From positions 1 to 53,460 of the forward strand of contig CAMBQQ010000014.1 in the NCBI GenBank assembly GCA_945870035.1: a stretch of 53,460 nucleotides of DNA, read 5' to 3'. The notes below the pieces were generated by a model. It had not been told where the DNA came from, searched no databases, and saw nothing but the letters and a program-made list of their open reading frames with translations. The stretch is from Rhizobium sp. Q54 (GTDB lineage Bacteria; Pseudomonadota; Alphaproteobacteria; Rhizobiales; Xanthobacteraceae). The position numbers and the translations under genes are program-made. Position 1 is the first letter of the stretch. Each line of letters starts with the position of its first letter. Of the stretch, positions 17,958 to 27,666 are shown piece after piece.

Positions 17958-19928
17958 ATGTGCGGCATAGCCGGCCTGATTGACTCCTCCGGCCGCGCCA
18001 GCGCGCCGGACCTCGAGCGCCGCGCGCGCGCGATGACCGACGCCATTGCCTATCGCGGGCCGGATGGCTCCGGCGTCTGGCAGGACGCAGAAACGGGCGT
18101 GGCGCTGGCGCAGCGCCGGCTGGCCATCGTTGATCTGACGGAGACCGGCGCGCAGCCGATGATTTCCGCCGATGGCCGCTGGGTGATTTCCTATAACGGC
18201 GAGGTCTATAGCGCCGCGGCCATCGCCAGGTCGCCTGAACTTTTCGGCTTTAAATTCCGAGGTACGTCGGACACCGAGGTCATTCTCGAATCCTTCGCGC
18301 AGCGCGGCATCGACCGCACTCTGGCTGACATGAACGGCATGTTCGCCATCGCGCTATGGGATCGTGCGACGCGCACCTTGCACCTGATCCGCGATCGGCT
18401 TGGCATCAAGCCGCTGGTTTATACGGCCAATGAGCAAGGCCTGTTGTTTGCCTCGGAGTTGAAGGCGCTGCTGACTGCCGGCCTCAAGCGCGAGATCGAC
18501 CCGGCCTCGGTCGCCAGCTTTCTTCGCTTCGGCTACGTGCCGACGCCGCATTCGATCTTTCGCGGCGTCACCAAGGTCAGGGCCGGGGAGATCGTCAGCA
18601 TCGATTCGGGCCTGAAAATCACCGCGCGGCAATACTGGTCGATTGCCGAGGCGGCGAACGCCGGCATCAAGACCCCGTTTACCGGCACGCCTGAACAGGC
18701 CGAAGCCGAGCTGAACGCTCTGTTGATCGACGCGGTCGGCGGTCAGATGATTTCCGACGTGCCGCTCGGCGCGTTTCTGTCCGGCGGCATCGACTCCTCG
18801 ACCGTGGCGGCGCTGATGGTGGCAGCCAAGCGCGGCCCGGTACGCACCTTCTCGATCGGGTTCGATGTCGAAGGTTATGACGAATCCAAGCACGCCGCCG
18901 CCGTCGCCGCGCATCTCGGCACCGAGCATCGTGAATTGACGGTGACGGCGGCCGATGCGCTGGCGGTCGTGCCGCAACTGGCCGAGATGTATGACGAGCC
19001 TTTCGCCGATTCGTCGCAAATCCCGACCCACCTCATTTCAAAGCTGACGCGCGGTTATGTCACAGTGGCGCTGTCGGGCGATGGTGGCGACGAACTGTTC
19101 GCCGGCTATAATCGCTATGCCTTGGGCTATGGCCTCGGCGGCTTTGCCGCGCGTGCGCCTATAGGGTTACGCCGCGCGTTTGCCGCGGCGATCAATGCGA
19201 TGCCGGTCGGTCTCATCAATACTGTTGCGCGCCTGCTGCCGTCGCGGCTGCGGCCGTCCAATCCGGCCGACAAGCTGCGCAAGCTCGCCGCCGTTCTGCC
19301 GCTCGACCGCGAAGCGTTCTATCTCCGCCTGGTCAGCCAGTGCCCGGACCCGGCGGCGCTGACCAATGGCGTTGCCGAGCATCCCATTGGCCTACAGTGG
19401 CAGCCGCCCCCCGGCCCCGATCGCTTCGTCGAGCAGATGCAGTTTTTCGACACCGCGACTTATTTGCCTGACGACATTCTGCAAAAAGTGGATCGTGCCT
19501 CGATGGCAGTATCGTTGGAAGTGCGGCCGCCATTGCTCGATCATCGTGTGGTGGAGTTTGCGTGGCGGCTGCCGCGCAGCATGCGTGTTCATGACGGCCA
19601 GTCCAAATGGCTGCTGCGCCGGGTGCTCGACCGGTACGTACCGCGCGTGCTGGTCGATCGGCCGAAAATGGGCTTCGGTATTCCACTGGCGGAATGGCTG
19701 CGCGGTCAGTTGCGGCCCTGGGCGGAGGAATTGCTCGACCCGGCGCGGCTGGGCGGCGGATTGCTAAACGTGCCGGCTGTCCAAAAGTTGTGGACCGAGC
19801 ATCTGAGCGGCGAACGCAACTGGGCTTACGTGCTGTGGACTGTTTTGATGTATGAAGGGTGGCGTCGGCGCTGGGCGGAGAATCCGGCACGGCCGGAGAT
19901 TATGCCTTTGAGCGAACCGATCGCATGA
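17958..19928 (+). CDS. asnB: Glutamine-hydrolysing asparagine synthetase, polysaccharide-locus type
   Basis: 656 residues beginning MCGIAGLID, so the N-terminal nucleophile Cys2 of the class II glutaminase is intact, and carrying the ATP-pyrophosphatase loop FLSGGIDSSTVAALM. AsnB amidates aspartate, but homologues inside O-antigen loci are thought to amidate uronic acids or other carboxyl sugars. Location between rmlB and a glycosyltransferase, with an ATGA overlap to the latter, suggests a glycan role (inference). It contrasts with the Cys-less homologue at 36020-37957. Confidence 0.9.
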   Translation: MCGIAGLIDSSGRASAPDLERRARAMTDAIAYRGPDGSGVWQDAETGVALAQRRLAIVDLTETGAQPMISADGRWVISYNGEVYSAAAIARSPELFGFKFRGTSDTEVILESFAQRGIDRTLADMNGMFAIALWDRATRTLHLIRDRLGIKPLVYTANEQGLLFASELKALLTAGLKREIDPASVASFLRFGYVPTPHSIFRGVTKVRAGEIVSIDSGLKITARQYWSIAEAANAGIKTPFTGTPEQAEAELNALLIDAVGGQMISDVPLGAFLSGGIDSSTVAALMVAAKRGPVRTFSIGFDVEGYDESKHAAAVAAHLGTEHRELTVTAADALAVVPQLAEMYDEPFADSSQIPTHLISKLTRGYVTVALSGDGGDELFAGYNRYALGYGLGGFAARAPIGLRRAFAAAINAMPVGLINTVARLLPSRLRPSNPADKLRKLAAVLPLDREAFYLRLVSQCPDPAALTNGVAEHPIGLQWQPPPGPDRFVEQMQFFDTATYLPDDILQKVDRASMAVSLEVRPPLLDHRVVEFAWRLPRSMRVHDGQSKWLLRRVLDRYVPRVLVDRPKMGFGIPLAEWLRGQLRPWAEELLDPARLGGGLLNVPAVQKLWTEHLSGERNWAYVLWTVLMYEGWRRRWAENPARPEIMPLSEPIA

Positions 19929-21076
19929 GCGAATCTCCGCGCATTCTCGTCGTCGCGCCGCGCCTGGACGTCGGCGGCACGGAGCTGCACCTCGTCCGCG
20001 TTCTGCCGGAATTGCGCCGCCGCGGCCTCGACGTCTCGGTCTTCGTGCTGGCGCGCGGCGGCAGACTGGAGGCGCGGCTGGCCGGTCTGGGCGTGCCGGT
20101 GACCGGCTATGCCGGCGGCGCTACGCGTCCGGTCCGCAGCATCAGCGCGGTTGTGCAGTTGCATCGCGAATTGCGCCGTCTGCGGCCGGACATCATCCAT
20201 TTCTTCCTGCCCGAGCCGTACCTCATCGGTATGCTCGCTTCATCGGGCATCCGGCCGCTGACGCGGGTGATGAGCCGGCGCTCGCTTGCTGTCTATCAGC
20301 GCAAATACCGCCTGCTCGGATCGCTGGAACGCTGGCTGCACCGGTTCACCGACAGATTGCTGGGTAACTCAATTGCGGTGGTCAATGCGCTGGTCGCCGA
20401 GTGCGGCACGCCGGCGAAGGTGGACCTGATCCACAACGGCATCGTTATGCCGCCGCCAGTCTCGCCGGAGCAGCGGCTTGCCATGCGCGCCGAACTGAAC
20501 ATTCCGCCGGACGCCTTCACCATGGCGGTGAGCGCCAACTTCATCTCCTACAAAGGGCACCGCGACCTGCTCGACGCGCTCGGCATGCTGCGCGGCCGAC
20601 TGAGCGGCCCGTGGCGGCTCATGCTGATCGGCCAGGACCTCGGCGCCGCCGCCGCCTTGCGGCGTCAGGCTGAGGAACTCGGGCTGGCCGACAACATTGT
20701 CTGGGTCGAGGGGCGCTCCGACGCGCAATCGCCGCTGGCGGCGGCCGACGTCGGCATATTGCCGTCGCACCAGGAGGGCTTTTCCAACAGCCTGATCGAA
20801 ATGATGGCTGGCGCGCTGCCGGTCGTCGCCACGCGGGTTGGCGGCAATATCGATGCCGTCGTGGACGGCGAATCCGGTTTGCTTGTCCCGGTGAAGGACG
20901 CCGCCGCGCTGGCGGCGGCGATCGCCAAGCTACACGGCGACGCCGCGTTGCGCCGGAGCATGGGCGAGGCGGCGCGGTCGCGGGTCGGCGAATGTTTTTC
21001 GCTCGATGCCTGCGTCGCCGGATACGTCGATTTTTATGCGCGCGTCGCGGCACGCAGCGGTTCATCGCCGGCATAA
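19925..21076 (+). CDS. Family 4 (GT-B) glycosyltransferase
   Basis: The ATG at 19925, overlapping the asnB stop, gives 383 residues. The N-terminus [20 protein letters not shown] and the C-terminal donor site [20 protein letters not shown] with VATRVGGN are typical of retaining GT4 enzymes. It transfers an activated sugar to the growing glycan at the inner face of the membrane; the sugar is unknown. Confidence 0.88.
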   Translation: MSESPRILVVAPRLDVGGTELHLVRVLPELRRRGLDVSVFVLARGGRLEARLAGLGVPVTGYAGGATRPVRSISAVVQLHRELRRLRPDIIHFFLPEPYLIGMLASSGIRPLTRVMSRRSLAVYQRKYRLLGSLERWLHRFTDRLLGNSIAVVNALVAECGTPAKVDLIHNGIVMPPPVSPEQRLAMRAELNIPPDAFTMAVSANFISYKGHRDLLDALGMLRGRLSGPWRLMLIGQDLGAAAALRRQAEELGLADNIVWVEGRSDAQSPLAAADVGILPSHQEGFSNSLIEMMAGALPVVATRVGGNIDAVVDGESGLLVPVKDAAALAAAIAKLHGDAALRRSMGEAARSRVGECFSLDACVAGYVDFYARVAARSGSSPA

Positions 21077-21078
21077 CC

Positions 21079-22050
21079 ATGGCTGTTTCCGCGCCGCCGC
21101 TGCTGTTCGATCTGCGCGGCAAGCGCGTTTATGTCGCCGGTCATGGCGGCATGGTCGGCGGCGCGATCGTGCGCCGGCTGGCGTCCGAGGATTGCGATAT
21201 CCTTGTCGCCGATCGTGACGCGCTCGATCTCACCCGGCAGCAACCGACCGAAGACTGGATCGCCAAGACGCGCCCGGACGCGATCTTTCTGGCTGCGGCC
21301 CGTGTCGGCGGCATTCATGCCAACGATATTTATCCCGCCGATTTCCTCGCCGACAATCTCGCCATCGAACTCAACGTGATGCGCGCGGCGATGGCGGCCG
21401 GTGTCAAGAAACTGCTGTTCCTCGGATCGAGCTGCGTTTTTCCGCGCAATGCTTCGCAGCCGATGAGCGAGGATGCGCTGCTGACCGGGCCTTTGGAGCC
21501 GACCAACGAGTGGTATGGCGTTGCCAAGATTGCCGGCATCAAGCTGGCGCAGGCCTATCGCCGGCAGTTCGGCGCCGATTTTGTTTCCATCATGCCGACC
21601 AATCTTTACGGACCGGGCGACAATTATCATCCCGAGAACAGTCACGTACCGGCGGCATTGATCCGCCGCTTCCATGAAGCCAAGCTACGAGACGCGCCGC
21701 GGGTGCCGGTCTGGGGCAGCGGCACGCCGAAACGCGAATTCATGAGCGCCGACGATCTCGGCGACGCTTGCGTGTTCGTGATGAAACATTATTCGGGCGG
21801 AGGCTTTCTCAATGCCGGCACCGGCGATGAAGTCAGCATCGGCGCGTTCGCCGCTCTGGTGGCCGACATCGTCGGCTATCGCGGCGAGATCGTGTTCGAC
21901 ACCGGCCGTCCCGATGGCGCGCCGCGCAAACTGCTCGACAGTTCCAAATTGGCCGCGCTGGGCTGGCAACCGAAGATGCCTTTGCGCGACGGCTTGCAGG
22001 CGGCCTATGCCGATTTTCTCGCGCGCGCCAATAACTTACGCGAGCGTTAG
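21079..22050 (+). CDS. fcl: GDP-L-fucose synthase
   Basis: 323 residues from the ATG at 21079, two bases after the upstream stop. Motifs: [18 protein letters not shown] for NADPH binding, [19 protein letters not shown], the catalytic [15 protein letters not shown], and [19 protein letters not shown], diagnostic of the epimerase-reductase WcaG/Fcl. It turns GDP-4-keto-6-deoxymannose into GDP-L-fucose. The GDP-mannose 4,6-dehydratase (gmd) that supplies its substrate is not in the window. Last gene of the co-directional polysaccharide block. Confidence 0.9.
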   Translation: MAVSAPPLLFDLRGKRVYVAGHGGMVGGAIVRRLASEDCDILVADRDALDLTRQQPTEDWIAKTRPDAIFLAAARVGGIHANDIYPADFLADNLAIELNVMRAAMAAGVKKLLFLGSSCVFPRNASQPMSEDALLTGPLEPTNEWYGVAKIAGIKLAQAYRRQFGADFVSIMPTNLYGPGDNYHPENSHVPAALIRRFHEAKLRDAPRVPVWGSGTPKREFMSADDLGDACVFVMKHYSGGGFLNAGTGDEVSIGAFAALVADIVGYRGEIVFDTGRPDGAPRKLLDSSKLAALGWQPKMPLRDGLQAAYADFLARANNLRER

Positions 22051-22064
22051 GGATTGTGAGGTTT

Positions 22065-22082
22065 CTGTCACAAATGTGTCAT
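22065..22082 (+). promoter_or_regulatory. Pho box (PhoB-binding direct repeat)
   Basis: CTGTCACAAATGTGTCAT consists of two seven-base direct repeats separated by AAAT and matches the Pho-box pattern CTGTCAT-N4-CTGTCAT at 12 of 14 repeat positions, followed by the usual A-rich tail. It lies just after the fcl stop and about 80-130 bases before the lysine-rich ORF. No clear -10 element is visible at the expected distance, so activity is inferred from the motif alone. Confidence 0.6.
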
Positions 22083-22211
22083 AAAATTCCCTGTCTCGCA
22101 GTGACGTCTGTGCTGGTTTCTCCGTGTTCCGTGGCCTAAAATTCAAAGCTTGAACTTGCCATGCGAGCCGTCCGGGCTTTAGCGAGCGCAACGCGAACCG
22201 TGAGTGCGAAC

Positions 22212-22511
22212 ATGTCGAAAAAAGACGAAACCATTAAAGACCTGAAGAAGAAGAATAAAAAGCTCAAGGCGGAGCTGGACAAGCTCAAGGGAAAACCTAA
22301 AGCGAAAGCAAAGTCCGCGACGAAAGACAAAGCGAAAGCCGCGCCGGAGAAAAAGTCCGCTGGCAAAAATAAAAGCAAGAACAAGAAGAAGTCAGGAGCC
22401 AAGACGGAAGCCAAGACCGAAGCCAAGACCGAATCCAAGACGGAAGCCATGAAGGTGGTGCCGAAGGAAACACCTGTGCCGGCCCGCGTGGTGTCGAGCA
22501 CCGCGGCCTGA
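22212..22511 (+). CDS. Lysine/alanine-rich small protein with coiled-coil start
   Basis: From the ATG at 22212 the product has 99 residues: a charged, heptad-like start (MSKKDETIKDLKKKNKKLKA) followed by a lysine/alanine/serine tail resembling histone H1- or AlgP/PhaF-like polycationic tails. An in-frame ATG at 22161 would add 17 residues; neither start has a strong ribosome site. Four 12-base repeats at 22401-22448 encode Lys-Thr-Glu-Ala units. Such tails bind polyanions (DNA, polyphosphate), but no function can be assigned. A Pho box upstream and a strong terminator downstream suggest a single-gene unit under phosphate control. Confidence 0.6.
   Translation: MSKKDETIKDLKKKNKKLKAELDKLKGKPKAKAKSATKDKAKAAPEKKSAGKNKSKNKKKSGAKTEAKTEAKTESKTEAMKVVPKETPVPARVVSSTAA
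22401..22448 (+). repeat. Four 12-base tandem repeats (KTEA/KTES units)
   Basis: AAGACGGAAGCC and close variants occur four times in a row without interruption inside the lysine-rich gene. Differences are single bases, so length change by slippage would keep the frame. Confidence 0.85.
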
Positions 22512-22563
22512 TCGTCCGGACGTTTCCGATTGAATAATTAATCCGATCTTTCGATTTCAAAAC

Positions 22564-22598
22564 AAAAGGCGGCGGTTCTCGAACCGCCGCCTTTTTTG
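22564..22598 (+). terminator. Strong Rho-independent terminator, probably bidirectional
   Basis: An 11-base perfect stem, GGCGGCGGTTC (22568-22578) and GAACCGCCGCC (22581-22591), with a very short TC loop, is followed by six T and preceded by AAAA. It ends the lysine-rich gene and, through its A-tract, may also stop the convergent TRAP transcript whose stop codon is at 22618. Confidence 0.9.
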
Positions 22599-22617
22599 TT
22601 GGCGATGAGCGGCTGAC

Positions 22618-25206
22618 TTACGCCGCTTTGGCGTGTGCCGGTTTGCGCCGCCGCAGTTGCAGCAGAACGATTCCGGCCAGCACGAGCAAGGCCGGTATCG
22701 CCAGCCAGTAGCGGTCCGGCCGTTCGGCCGGCACCAGCACCGAACTGATTTCGTCGCCGCCGGCCAGACCGTATTGCGCGGCCTGGCTACCGAAACGCGT
22801 CGTCTGCACGGATGTTCTGTCACCCAAAGTCGCAACCGAGATGCCGGTTTCGCGCAGCCGCTCGGCGCCGCTGCCCTCGGCCCGCAGCGTCAGCCGGACG
22901 AGCTTCTCAACATCGTCGCCGGCGCGAGTCTGGCTCTTGACGCGGAACCGCAACGTGCCGTCGGGCGGAGTATTGCCTGCGATCGTGACAAGCTCCGCCG
23001 CCGGGCGCGCTTCAAATGGCGGATAGATCTGATCGAGCCAGAAGCCCGGCCGGAACAAAGTGAAGCAGATCACGAACAGAATGACGGTTTCGTACCAGCG
23101 GTTCCTCATCAGCAGCCAATTCTGTGTCGCCGCCACGAAACAACCCATCGCGACAACCGAGCAGCCCACGACCACGAGAAAGTGGCTGATGCTTCCAATG
23201 TCGATCATGATCAGTTCGGTATTGAAGATGAAAATGAACGGCAGCAGGCCGGTGCGGATTTCATATCGGAACGCCTGAACGCCGGTCTTGACCGGATCGG
23301 CGCCCGAGATTGCCGCCGCGGCGTAGGCGGCTAACCCGACCGGCGGCGTGACGTCCGCCATCAAGCCGAAGTAGAAGACGAACAGATGCACCGCGACGAG
23401 CGGCACGGCGAGATCGTTCTGCGCCGCCAGTTCGACCAACACCGGTGCCATCAAGGTCGCGACCACGACATAGCTCGCCGTCGTCGGCATGCCCATGCCG
23501 AGGATCAGGCAGATGACCGCGGTCATGAACAGCATGACGATCAGGTTGCCGCCGGATACCGCCTCGACGATCTCGGTCATCACCAGGCCGACGCCGGTCA
23601 GCGCCACCGTGCCGACAATAATACCGGCGGTCGCCGTCGCGATGCCGACCGACGTCATGTTGCGCGAGGCGGCCTGAAAGGCGGCCAGCAGATCGTCAAA
23701 TCCCTCGCGCACCCGCACCGCGTAGTCGTGATGATGGCGGAAGAACGCCATGATCGGGCGCTGGGTGAGTATGATGAATATCAGGAAGGCCGTGCCCCAG
23801 AACGCCGACAGGCCGGGCGACAGCTCCTCCACCATCAAGCACCAGATCAGCACGATCACCGGCAGGATGTAATGCAGCCCTGTGCGCGCCGTATCGTAGA
23901 AGTCGGGGACTTCGAGGATGTCCTTGGTCAGATCGTCTTGCGGCAGATCGGGGTATCTCGCCTTGTAGCGCATGAGGCCGAGATAGGCTGCGAGCAGCGC
24001 GGCGCCCAGCACCCAGGTCGCCGTTTCGCCGAACGCGGTTTTGGTCCATCCGATGCCGTAATAGACGATGCCACTCAAAATGATGATGCCGCAAACCGTC
24101 ATCAGCGCGCGCATCAGCGAATTGAGAAAGGGCGCGGTCGACGAGCGTGGCAGGCCCTGCAGCTTAAGTTTCGCCGCTTCAATATCGACAATGTAGAACA
24201 GCGCGCCATAAGTGAGGAACGCCGGCAGAAAGGCGTGCTTGACCACTTCGGCATAAGTAATGCCGACATACTCCGCGATCAGGAAGGCGGCGGCGCCCAT
24301 CACCGGCGGCATGATCTGGCCGTTGACGCCGGCAGCCGCCTCGATGGCACCGGCTTTCACCGCCGGATAGCCGACGCGTTTCATCAAGGGAATCGTGAAG
24401 GTGCCGGTGGTCACCGTGTTGGCGATCGACGAGCCGGAGATCATGCCGGTCAGGCCCGAGGCGACGACGGCGGCCTTGGCCGGGCCGCCGCGGTAGGTGC
24501 CGAGCATGGCGAAAGCGAGCTGGATGAAGTAATTGCCGGCGCCGGCCCGCTCCAGAAGGCTGCCGAACAGCACGAACAGGAAGACCACGCTGGTCGAAAC
24601 GCCGAGCGCGACACCGAAAATGCCTTCCGACGTCAGCCACATCTGCGAAGCGGCGCGCGACAGCGAGGCGCCCTTGTGCGCCAGCAGGCCAGGCAGCCAC
24701 GGCCCGGTGAATATATAGAGCAGCATGATGCAGGCGATCGCTGCGAGCGCGGGACCGACGGCGCGCCGCGCCGCTTCGACCAGGCAGACCACGCCGATCA
24801 ACGACATTACGACGTCGGTGGTGGTCGGCAGGCCGGGGCGCAATGCGATCTCATCGTAGAACACCAGCAGATACATGGCGGCGGCTACGCCGAGAAGCGC
24901 AAGGATCCAGTCGGTCGCCGGAATGTAGGCGCGCGGCGAAGACTTGAGCGCCGGGAAGGTGCTGAAGACGAGAAGGAAAGCGAAAGACAGATGAATGATG
25001 CGCGCCTGGCCGTCATTCACCACGCCGAAATTGAACTGATAGGGAAGCGGCGAGGCATACCACAACTGGAACAAGGCCCAGGCCAGCGCCACCGTAACGA
25101 TGAAGACCTTGTTGAAGCCGGTGGGCTTGCGGCCGCCGGTATCGGCCTCCGCCACCATGGCCTCGAGTTGCTCGCGCGTTGCCGAGGTCGGAGTGCTGTC
25201 TGTCAT
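22618..25206 (-). CDS. TAXI-associated TRAP transporter permease (fused DctQ-DctM)
   Basis: 862 residues from an ATG at 25206 that has GGGGGA five bases upstream; a TTG twelve bases earlier is less likely. About 18-20 hydrophobic segments are arranged as in the 4TM/12TM TRAP fusion proteins (TIGR02123), with ATAGIIVGTVALTG and LGMGMPTTASYVV motifs. It forms the whole membrane component of a sodium- or proton-driven, binding-protein-dependent uptake system. Its TAXI-family binding protein is encoded just upstream on the same strand, separated by an intrinsic terminator. A C-terminal extension of about 150 residues follows the core and has an extracytoplasmic segment between two membrane helices. 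Confidence 0.92.
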   Translation of the reverse strand: MTDSTPTSATREQLEAMVAEADTGGRKPTGFNKVFIVTVALAWALFQLWYASPLPYQFNFGVVNDGQARIIHLSFAFLLVFSTFPALKSSPRAYIPATDWILALLGVAAAMYLLVFYDEIALRPGLPTTTDVVMSLIGVVCLVEAARRAVGPALAAIACIMLLYIFTGPWLPGLLAHKGASLSRAASQMWLTSEGIFGVALGVSTSVVFLFVLFGSLLERAGAGNYFIQLAFAMLGTYRGGPAKAAVVASGLTGMISGSSIANTVTTGTFTIPLMKRVGYPAVKAGAIEAAAGVNGQIMPPVMGAAAFLIAEYVGITYAEVVKHAFLPAFLTYGALFYIVDIEAAKLKLQGLPRSSTAPFLNSLMRALMTVCGIIILSGIVYYGIGWTKTAFGETATWVLGAALLAAYLGLMRYKARYPDLPQDDLTKDILEVPDFYDTARTGLHYILPVIVLIWCLMVEELSPGLSAFWGTAFLIFIILTQRPIMAFFRHHHDYAVRVREGFDDLLAAFQAASRNMTSVGIATATAGIIVGTVALTGVGLVMTEIVEAVSGGNLIVMLFMTAVICLILGMGMPTTASYVVVATLMAPVLVELAAQNDLAVPLVAVHLFVFYFGLMADVTPPVGLAAYAAAAISGADPVKTGVQAFRYEIRTGLLPFIFIFNTELIMIDIGSISHFLVVVGCSVVAMGCFVAATQNWLLMRNRWYETVILFVICFTLFRPGFWLDQIYPPFEARPAAELVTIAGNTPPDGTLRFRVKSQTRAGDDVEKLVRLTLRAEGSGAERLRETGISVATLGDRTSVQTTRFGSQAAQYGLAGGDEISSVLVPAERPDRYWLAIPALLVLAGIVLLQLRRRKPAHAKAA

Positions 25207-25227
25207 CGTGTCCCCCAAAGTCTAAAG

Positions 25228-25255
25228 AAAAAAGGGGGCGGCCGAAGCCGCCCCC
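25228..25255 (-). terminator. Intercistronic terminator/attenuator between TAXI and TRAP genes
   Basis: Read on the minus strand, GGGGGCGGC-TTCG-GCCGCCCCC is a nine-pair stem capped by a stable UUCG tetraloop and followed by six T. It lies 15 bases after the binding-protein stop and ends about 20 bases before the permease start, so it should give much more binding protein than permease transcript. Confidence 0.9.
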
Positions 25256-25270
25256 TTCCTGGCGCCGGAC

Positions 25271-26245
25271 TTACATCCAGCCCTTTTCCTTGTAGTACTT
25301 CACCGCGCCGGCATGCAGCGGGGCGGACAGGCCGTCCTTGATCATCTTCTTCGGGTCAAGGTTGGCGAAGGCCGGGTGCAGCTTCTTGAACTCGTCGAAG
25401 TTCTCGAACACCGCCTTGACCATCGCATAGACGGTGGCATCAGCTACCTTGGCCGACGAGACGACGGTCGCGAGAACGCCGTAGGTTTCGGTCGGGTTCG
25501 GGTTGTTGGCATACATGCCGCCCGGGATCGTCGCCTTGGCGTAATACGGATGCGCCTTGATCAGCGCGTCAACCGCCGGGCCGGTCACCGAGATCAGCTT
25601 GGCGCCGCATGACGTGGTCGGGTACTGGATGGCGGCCGACGGGTGGCCGACGCCGTAGTAGAAGCCGTCGATCTTGTTGTCGCAGAGCGCGGTGCCCTGT
25701 TCGTCGGCCTTCAACTCGGCGGCCAGCGAAAAGTCGGAAAGCTTCCACTTCAGCTCGGTCAGCAGTTGTTCCATCGAGGCGCGGGTGCCGGAGCCCGGAT
25801 TGCCGACGTTGAAACGCTTGCCCTTGAAGTCTTCGAACTTGGCGACGCCGGCTTCCTTGCGGGCCAGCACGGTGAACGGTTCCGGATGCACCGAGAACAC
25901 GGCGCGCAGGTCGGCATCGGCCTTGTCCTTGAACTGCGCCGCGCCCTTCGAGGCGTTGAACTGCACGTCGGACTGCGACAGGCCGAATTCGAGTTCGCCC
26001 GACTTGATGGCGTTGACGTTGAACACCGAGCCGCCGGTCGATTCGACCGAGCAGCGCAGGCCGGTCTTGGCGCGATCCTTGTTCATGAGACGGCACACCG
26101 CGCCGCCGACGGCGTAGTACACGCCGGTGACGCCGCCGGTGCCGACGGTGACGAATTTCTGCTGCGCCGTGGCCGGCGTCGCGCCGGCAAGCATGGCGAT
26201 CAGGCCGGCCGCTGCGAGGCTTCCGGTCATTTTGGTTTTTGTCAT
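25271..26245 (-). CDS. TAXI-family TRAP solute-binding protein
   Basis: 324 residues with a signal peptide (hydrophobic [18 protein letters not shown], cleavage after about residue 27), then [27 protein letters not shown], the hallmark TAXI start. GGAGGG in front of the ATG is a strong ribosome site. The periplasmic protein binds the transported compound; TAXI ligands known from other bacteria include glutamate-like and other organic acids. Here the downstream aminotransferase and DadA-type oxidase suggest an amino acid or amine (inference). Confidence 0.93.
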   Translation of the reverse strand: MTKTKMTGSLAAAGLIAMLAGATPATAQQKFVTVGTGGVTGVYYAVGGAVCRLMNKDRAKTGLRCSVESTGGSVFNVNAIKSGELEFGLSQSDVQFNASKGAAQFKDKADADLRAVFSVHPEPFTVLARKEAGVAKFEDFKGKRFNVGNPGSGTRASMEQLLTELKWKLSDFSLAAELKADEQGTALCDNKIDGFYYGVGHPSAAIQYPTTSCGAKLISVTGPAVDALIKAHPYYAKATIPGGMYANNPNPTETYGVLATVVSSAKVADATVYAMVKAVFENFDEFKKLHPAFANLDPKKMIKDGLSAPLHAGAVKYYKEKGWM

Positions 26246-26340
26246 TTTAATCCCTCCAACTCTGTTTAAGGTACAGTTCCACTTCGCACGTTCAGTCCGC
26301 AGTGTCCCGCATTACGGTCACTCGCCGCAACACGAATCGC

Positions 26341-27666
26341 TCAAATTTCAGTGGCGGCGTCGATCGCTTCGCCCAGTCTTTCGACCAGCGTATCGATCGC
26401 ATCACCATTGATGATGAATGGCGGCGCCAGCAGAATGTGGTCGCCGCGCACGCCATCGACAGTTCCACCCATCGGGTAGGTCATCAGGCCGCGTTTCATG
26501 GCTTCCTGCTTGACCTTCGCATGCAGTTTGCGTGCCGGATAAAAAGGTTCCTTGGTGCCGCGATCGGCGACCAGTTCGACGCCCTGGAACAGGCCGCGGC
26601 CGCGCACATCGCCGACGAATGGATGATTGCCGAAGCGCTCCTGCAGGCGGCGCGTCAGCCGCGCGCCTTGGGTGCGAACATTCTCCAGCAGATTGTCGCG
26701 GCGGATCACCTGCTGCACCGCCAGCGCCGCGGCGCAGGCCAGCGGATGGCCGGTGTACGTATGGCTGTGCTGGAACACGCGCGAACCGCTGGCGATGGCT
26801 TGGTAGATCTTGCCGCTCATCATCATGGCGCCGATCGGCATGAAGCCGCCGCCGAGACCCTTGGCGATCGCCATCAGGTCCGGCGCGATGCCGTCCTGCT
26901 CGCAGGCGTGCAGCGTGCCGGTGCGGCCCATGCCGCACATGACTTCGTCGAGGATCAACAGAATGCCGTGGCGGTCGCAAATTTCGCGCACACGCTTGAA
27001 GTAACCGGGCACCGGCGGCGCCGCGCCCAATGTCGCGCCGACCACGGTTTCGGCGATGAAGGCGATGACGTTCTCGCCGCCGAGTTCATTGACCTTGGCT
27101 TCCAGTTCCTGCGCCAGCCTTTCGCCATAGGCCTGCGGCGTTTCATCCGCGCGGCGGTCGCGGTATTCGTAAACCGGCGAGACGTGATGCGTCTCGATCA
27201 AGAGCGGCGCGAACTGCTTGCGCGGACCGGGACGGCCGCCAATGGCCAGCGCGCCGAGCGTGATGCCGTGATAGCTCTGCCGCCGTGCGATCAGATGACG
27301 CCGTTGCGGCTCGCCTTTCTCGACGAAATACTGCCGCGCCATTTTCAGCGCCGCTTCGATGGCTTCCGAGCCGCCGCTGACAAAGAACGTATGATCCAGC
27401 CCCTTCGGCGCATGCGCGGCGAGTTCGTCGGCCAGGCCCTCCAGCACCGGCGTGGTGAAGAAGCTGGTATGGGCGAATTCGATCTTGTCGAGCTGCGCCT
27501 TCATTGCCGCGACCACATCGGGATGGGTATGGCCGAGACAGGACACGGCGGCGCCGCCGGTGGCATCGAGATACTGCTTGCCGGTGTCGTCATAGATGTA
27601 GACGCCTTCGCCGCGCACGGCGACCGGATAGTCGTGACCAATCATGCGATGCAGAACGTGCGTCAT
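26341..27666 (-). CDS. Class III pyridoxal-phosphate aminotransferase
   Basis: 441 residues from the ATG at 27666. Motifs: VSGGSEAIEAALKMARQY for PLP phosphate binding, LLILDEVMCGMGRTG, and the Schiff-base lysine in LMAIAKGLGGGFMPIGAMM. The family moves amino groups of omega-amino acids, diamines or related compounds to pyruvate or oxoglutarate. It is directly downstream of the LysR gene (TAATG overlap) and upstream of the transporter genes, pointing to catabolism of the imported substrate. A longer upstream frame exists but overlaps lysR and is not protein-like. Confidence 0.9.
   Translation of the reverse strand: MTHVLHRMIGHDYPVAVRGEGVYIYDDTGKQYLDATGGAAVSCLGHTHPDVVAAMKAQLDKIEFAHTSFFTTPVLEGLADELAAHAPKGLDHTFFVSGGSEAIEAALKMARQYFVEKGEPQRRHLIARRQSYHGITLGALAIGGRPGPRKQFAPLLIETHHVSPVYEYRDRRADETPQAYGERLAQELEAKVNELGGENVIAFIAETVVGATLGAAPPVPGYFKRVREICDRHGILLILDEVMCGMGRTGTLHACEQDGIAPDLMAIAKGLGGGFMPIGAMMMSGKIYQAIASGSRVFQHSHTYTGHPLACAAALAVQQVIRRDNLLENVRTQGARLTRRLQERFGNHPFVGDVRGRGLFQGVELVADRGTKEPFYPARKLHAKVKQEAMKRGLMTYPMGGTVDGVRGDHILLAPPFIINGDAIDTLVERLGEAIDAATEI

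Noticed and set aside
17958..19928. AsnB of the polysaccharide locus as a second lasso cyclase
   Set aside because: Glutaminase Cys2 is intact and no B1/B2 or precursor gene is near; it fits a normal glutamine-dependent synthetase.
23386..25341. 651-residue open frame on the plus strand opposite the TRAP permease
   Set aside because: His/Arg/Asp/Gly-rich composition without any motif or hydrophobic pattern, fully antisense to a clear transporter gene; a shadow of GC-rich codon use.
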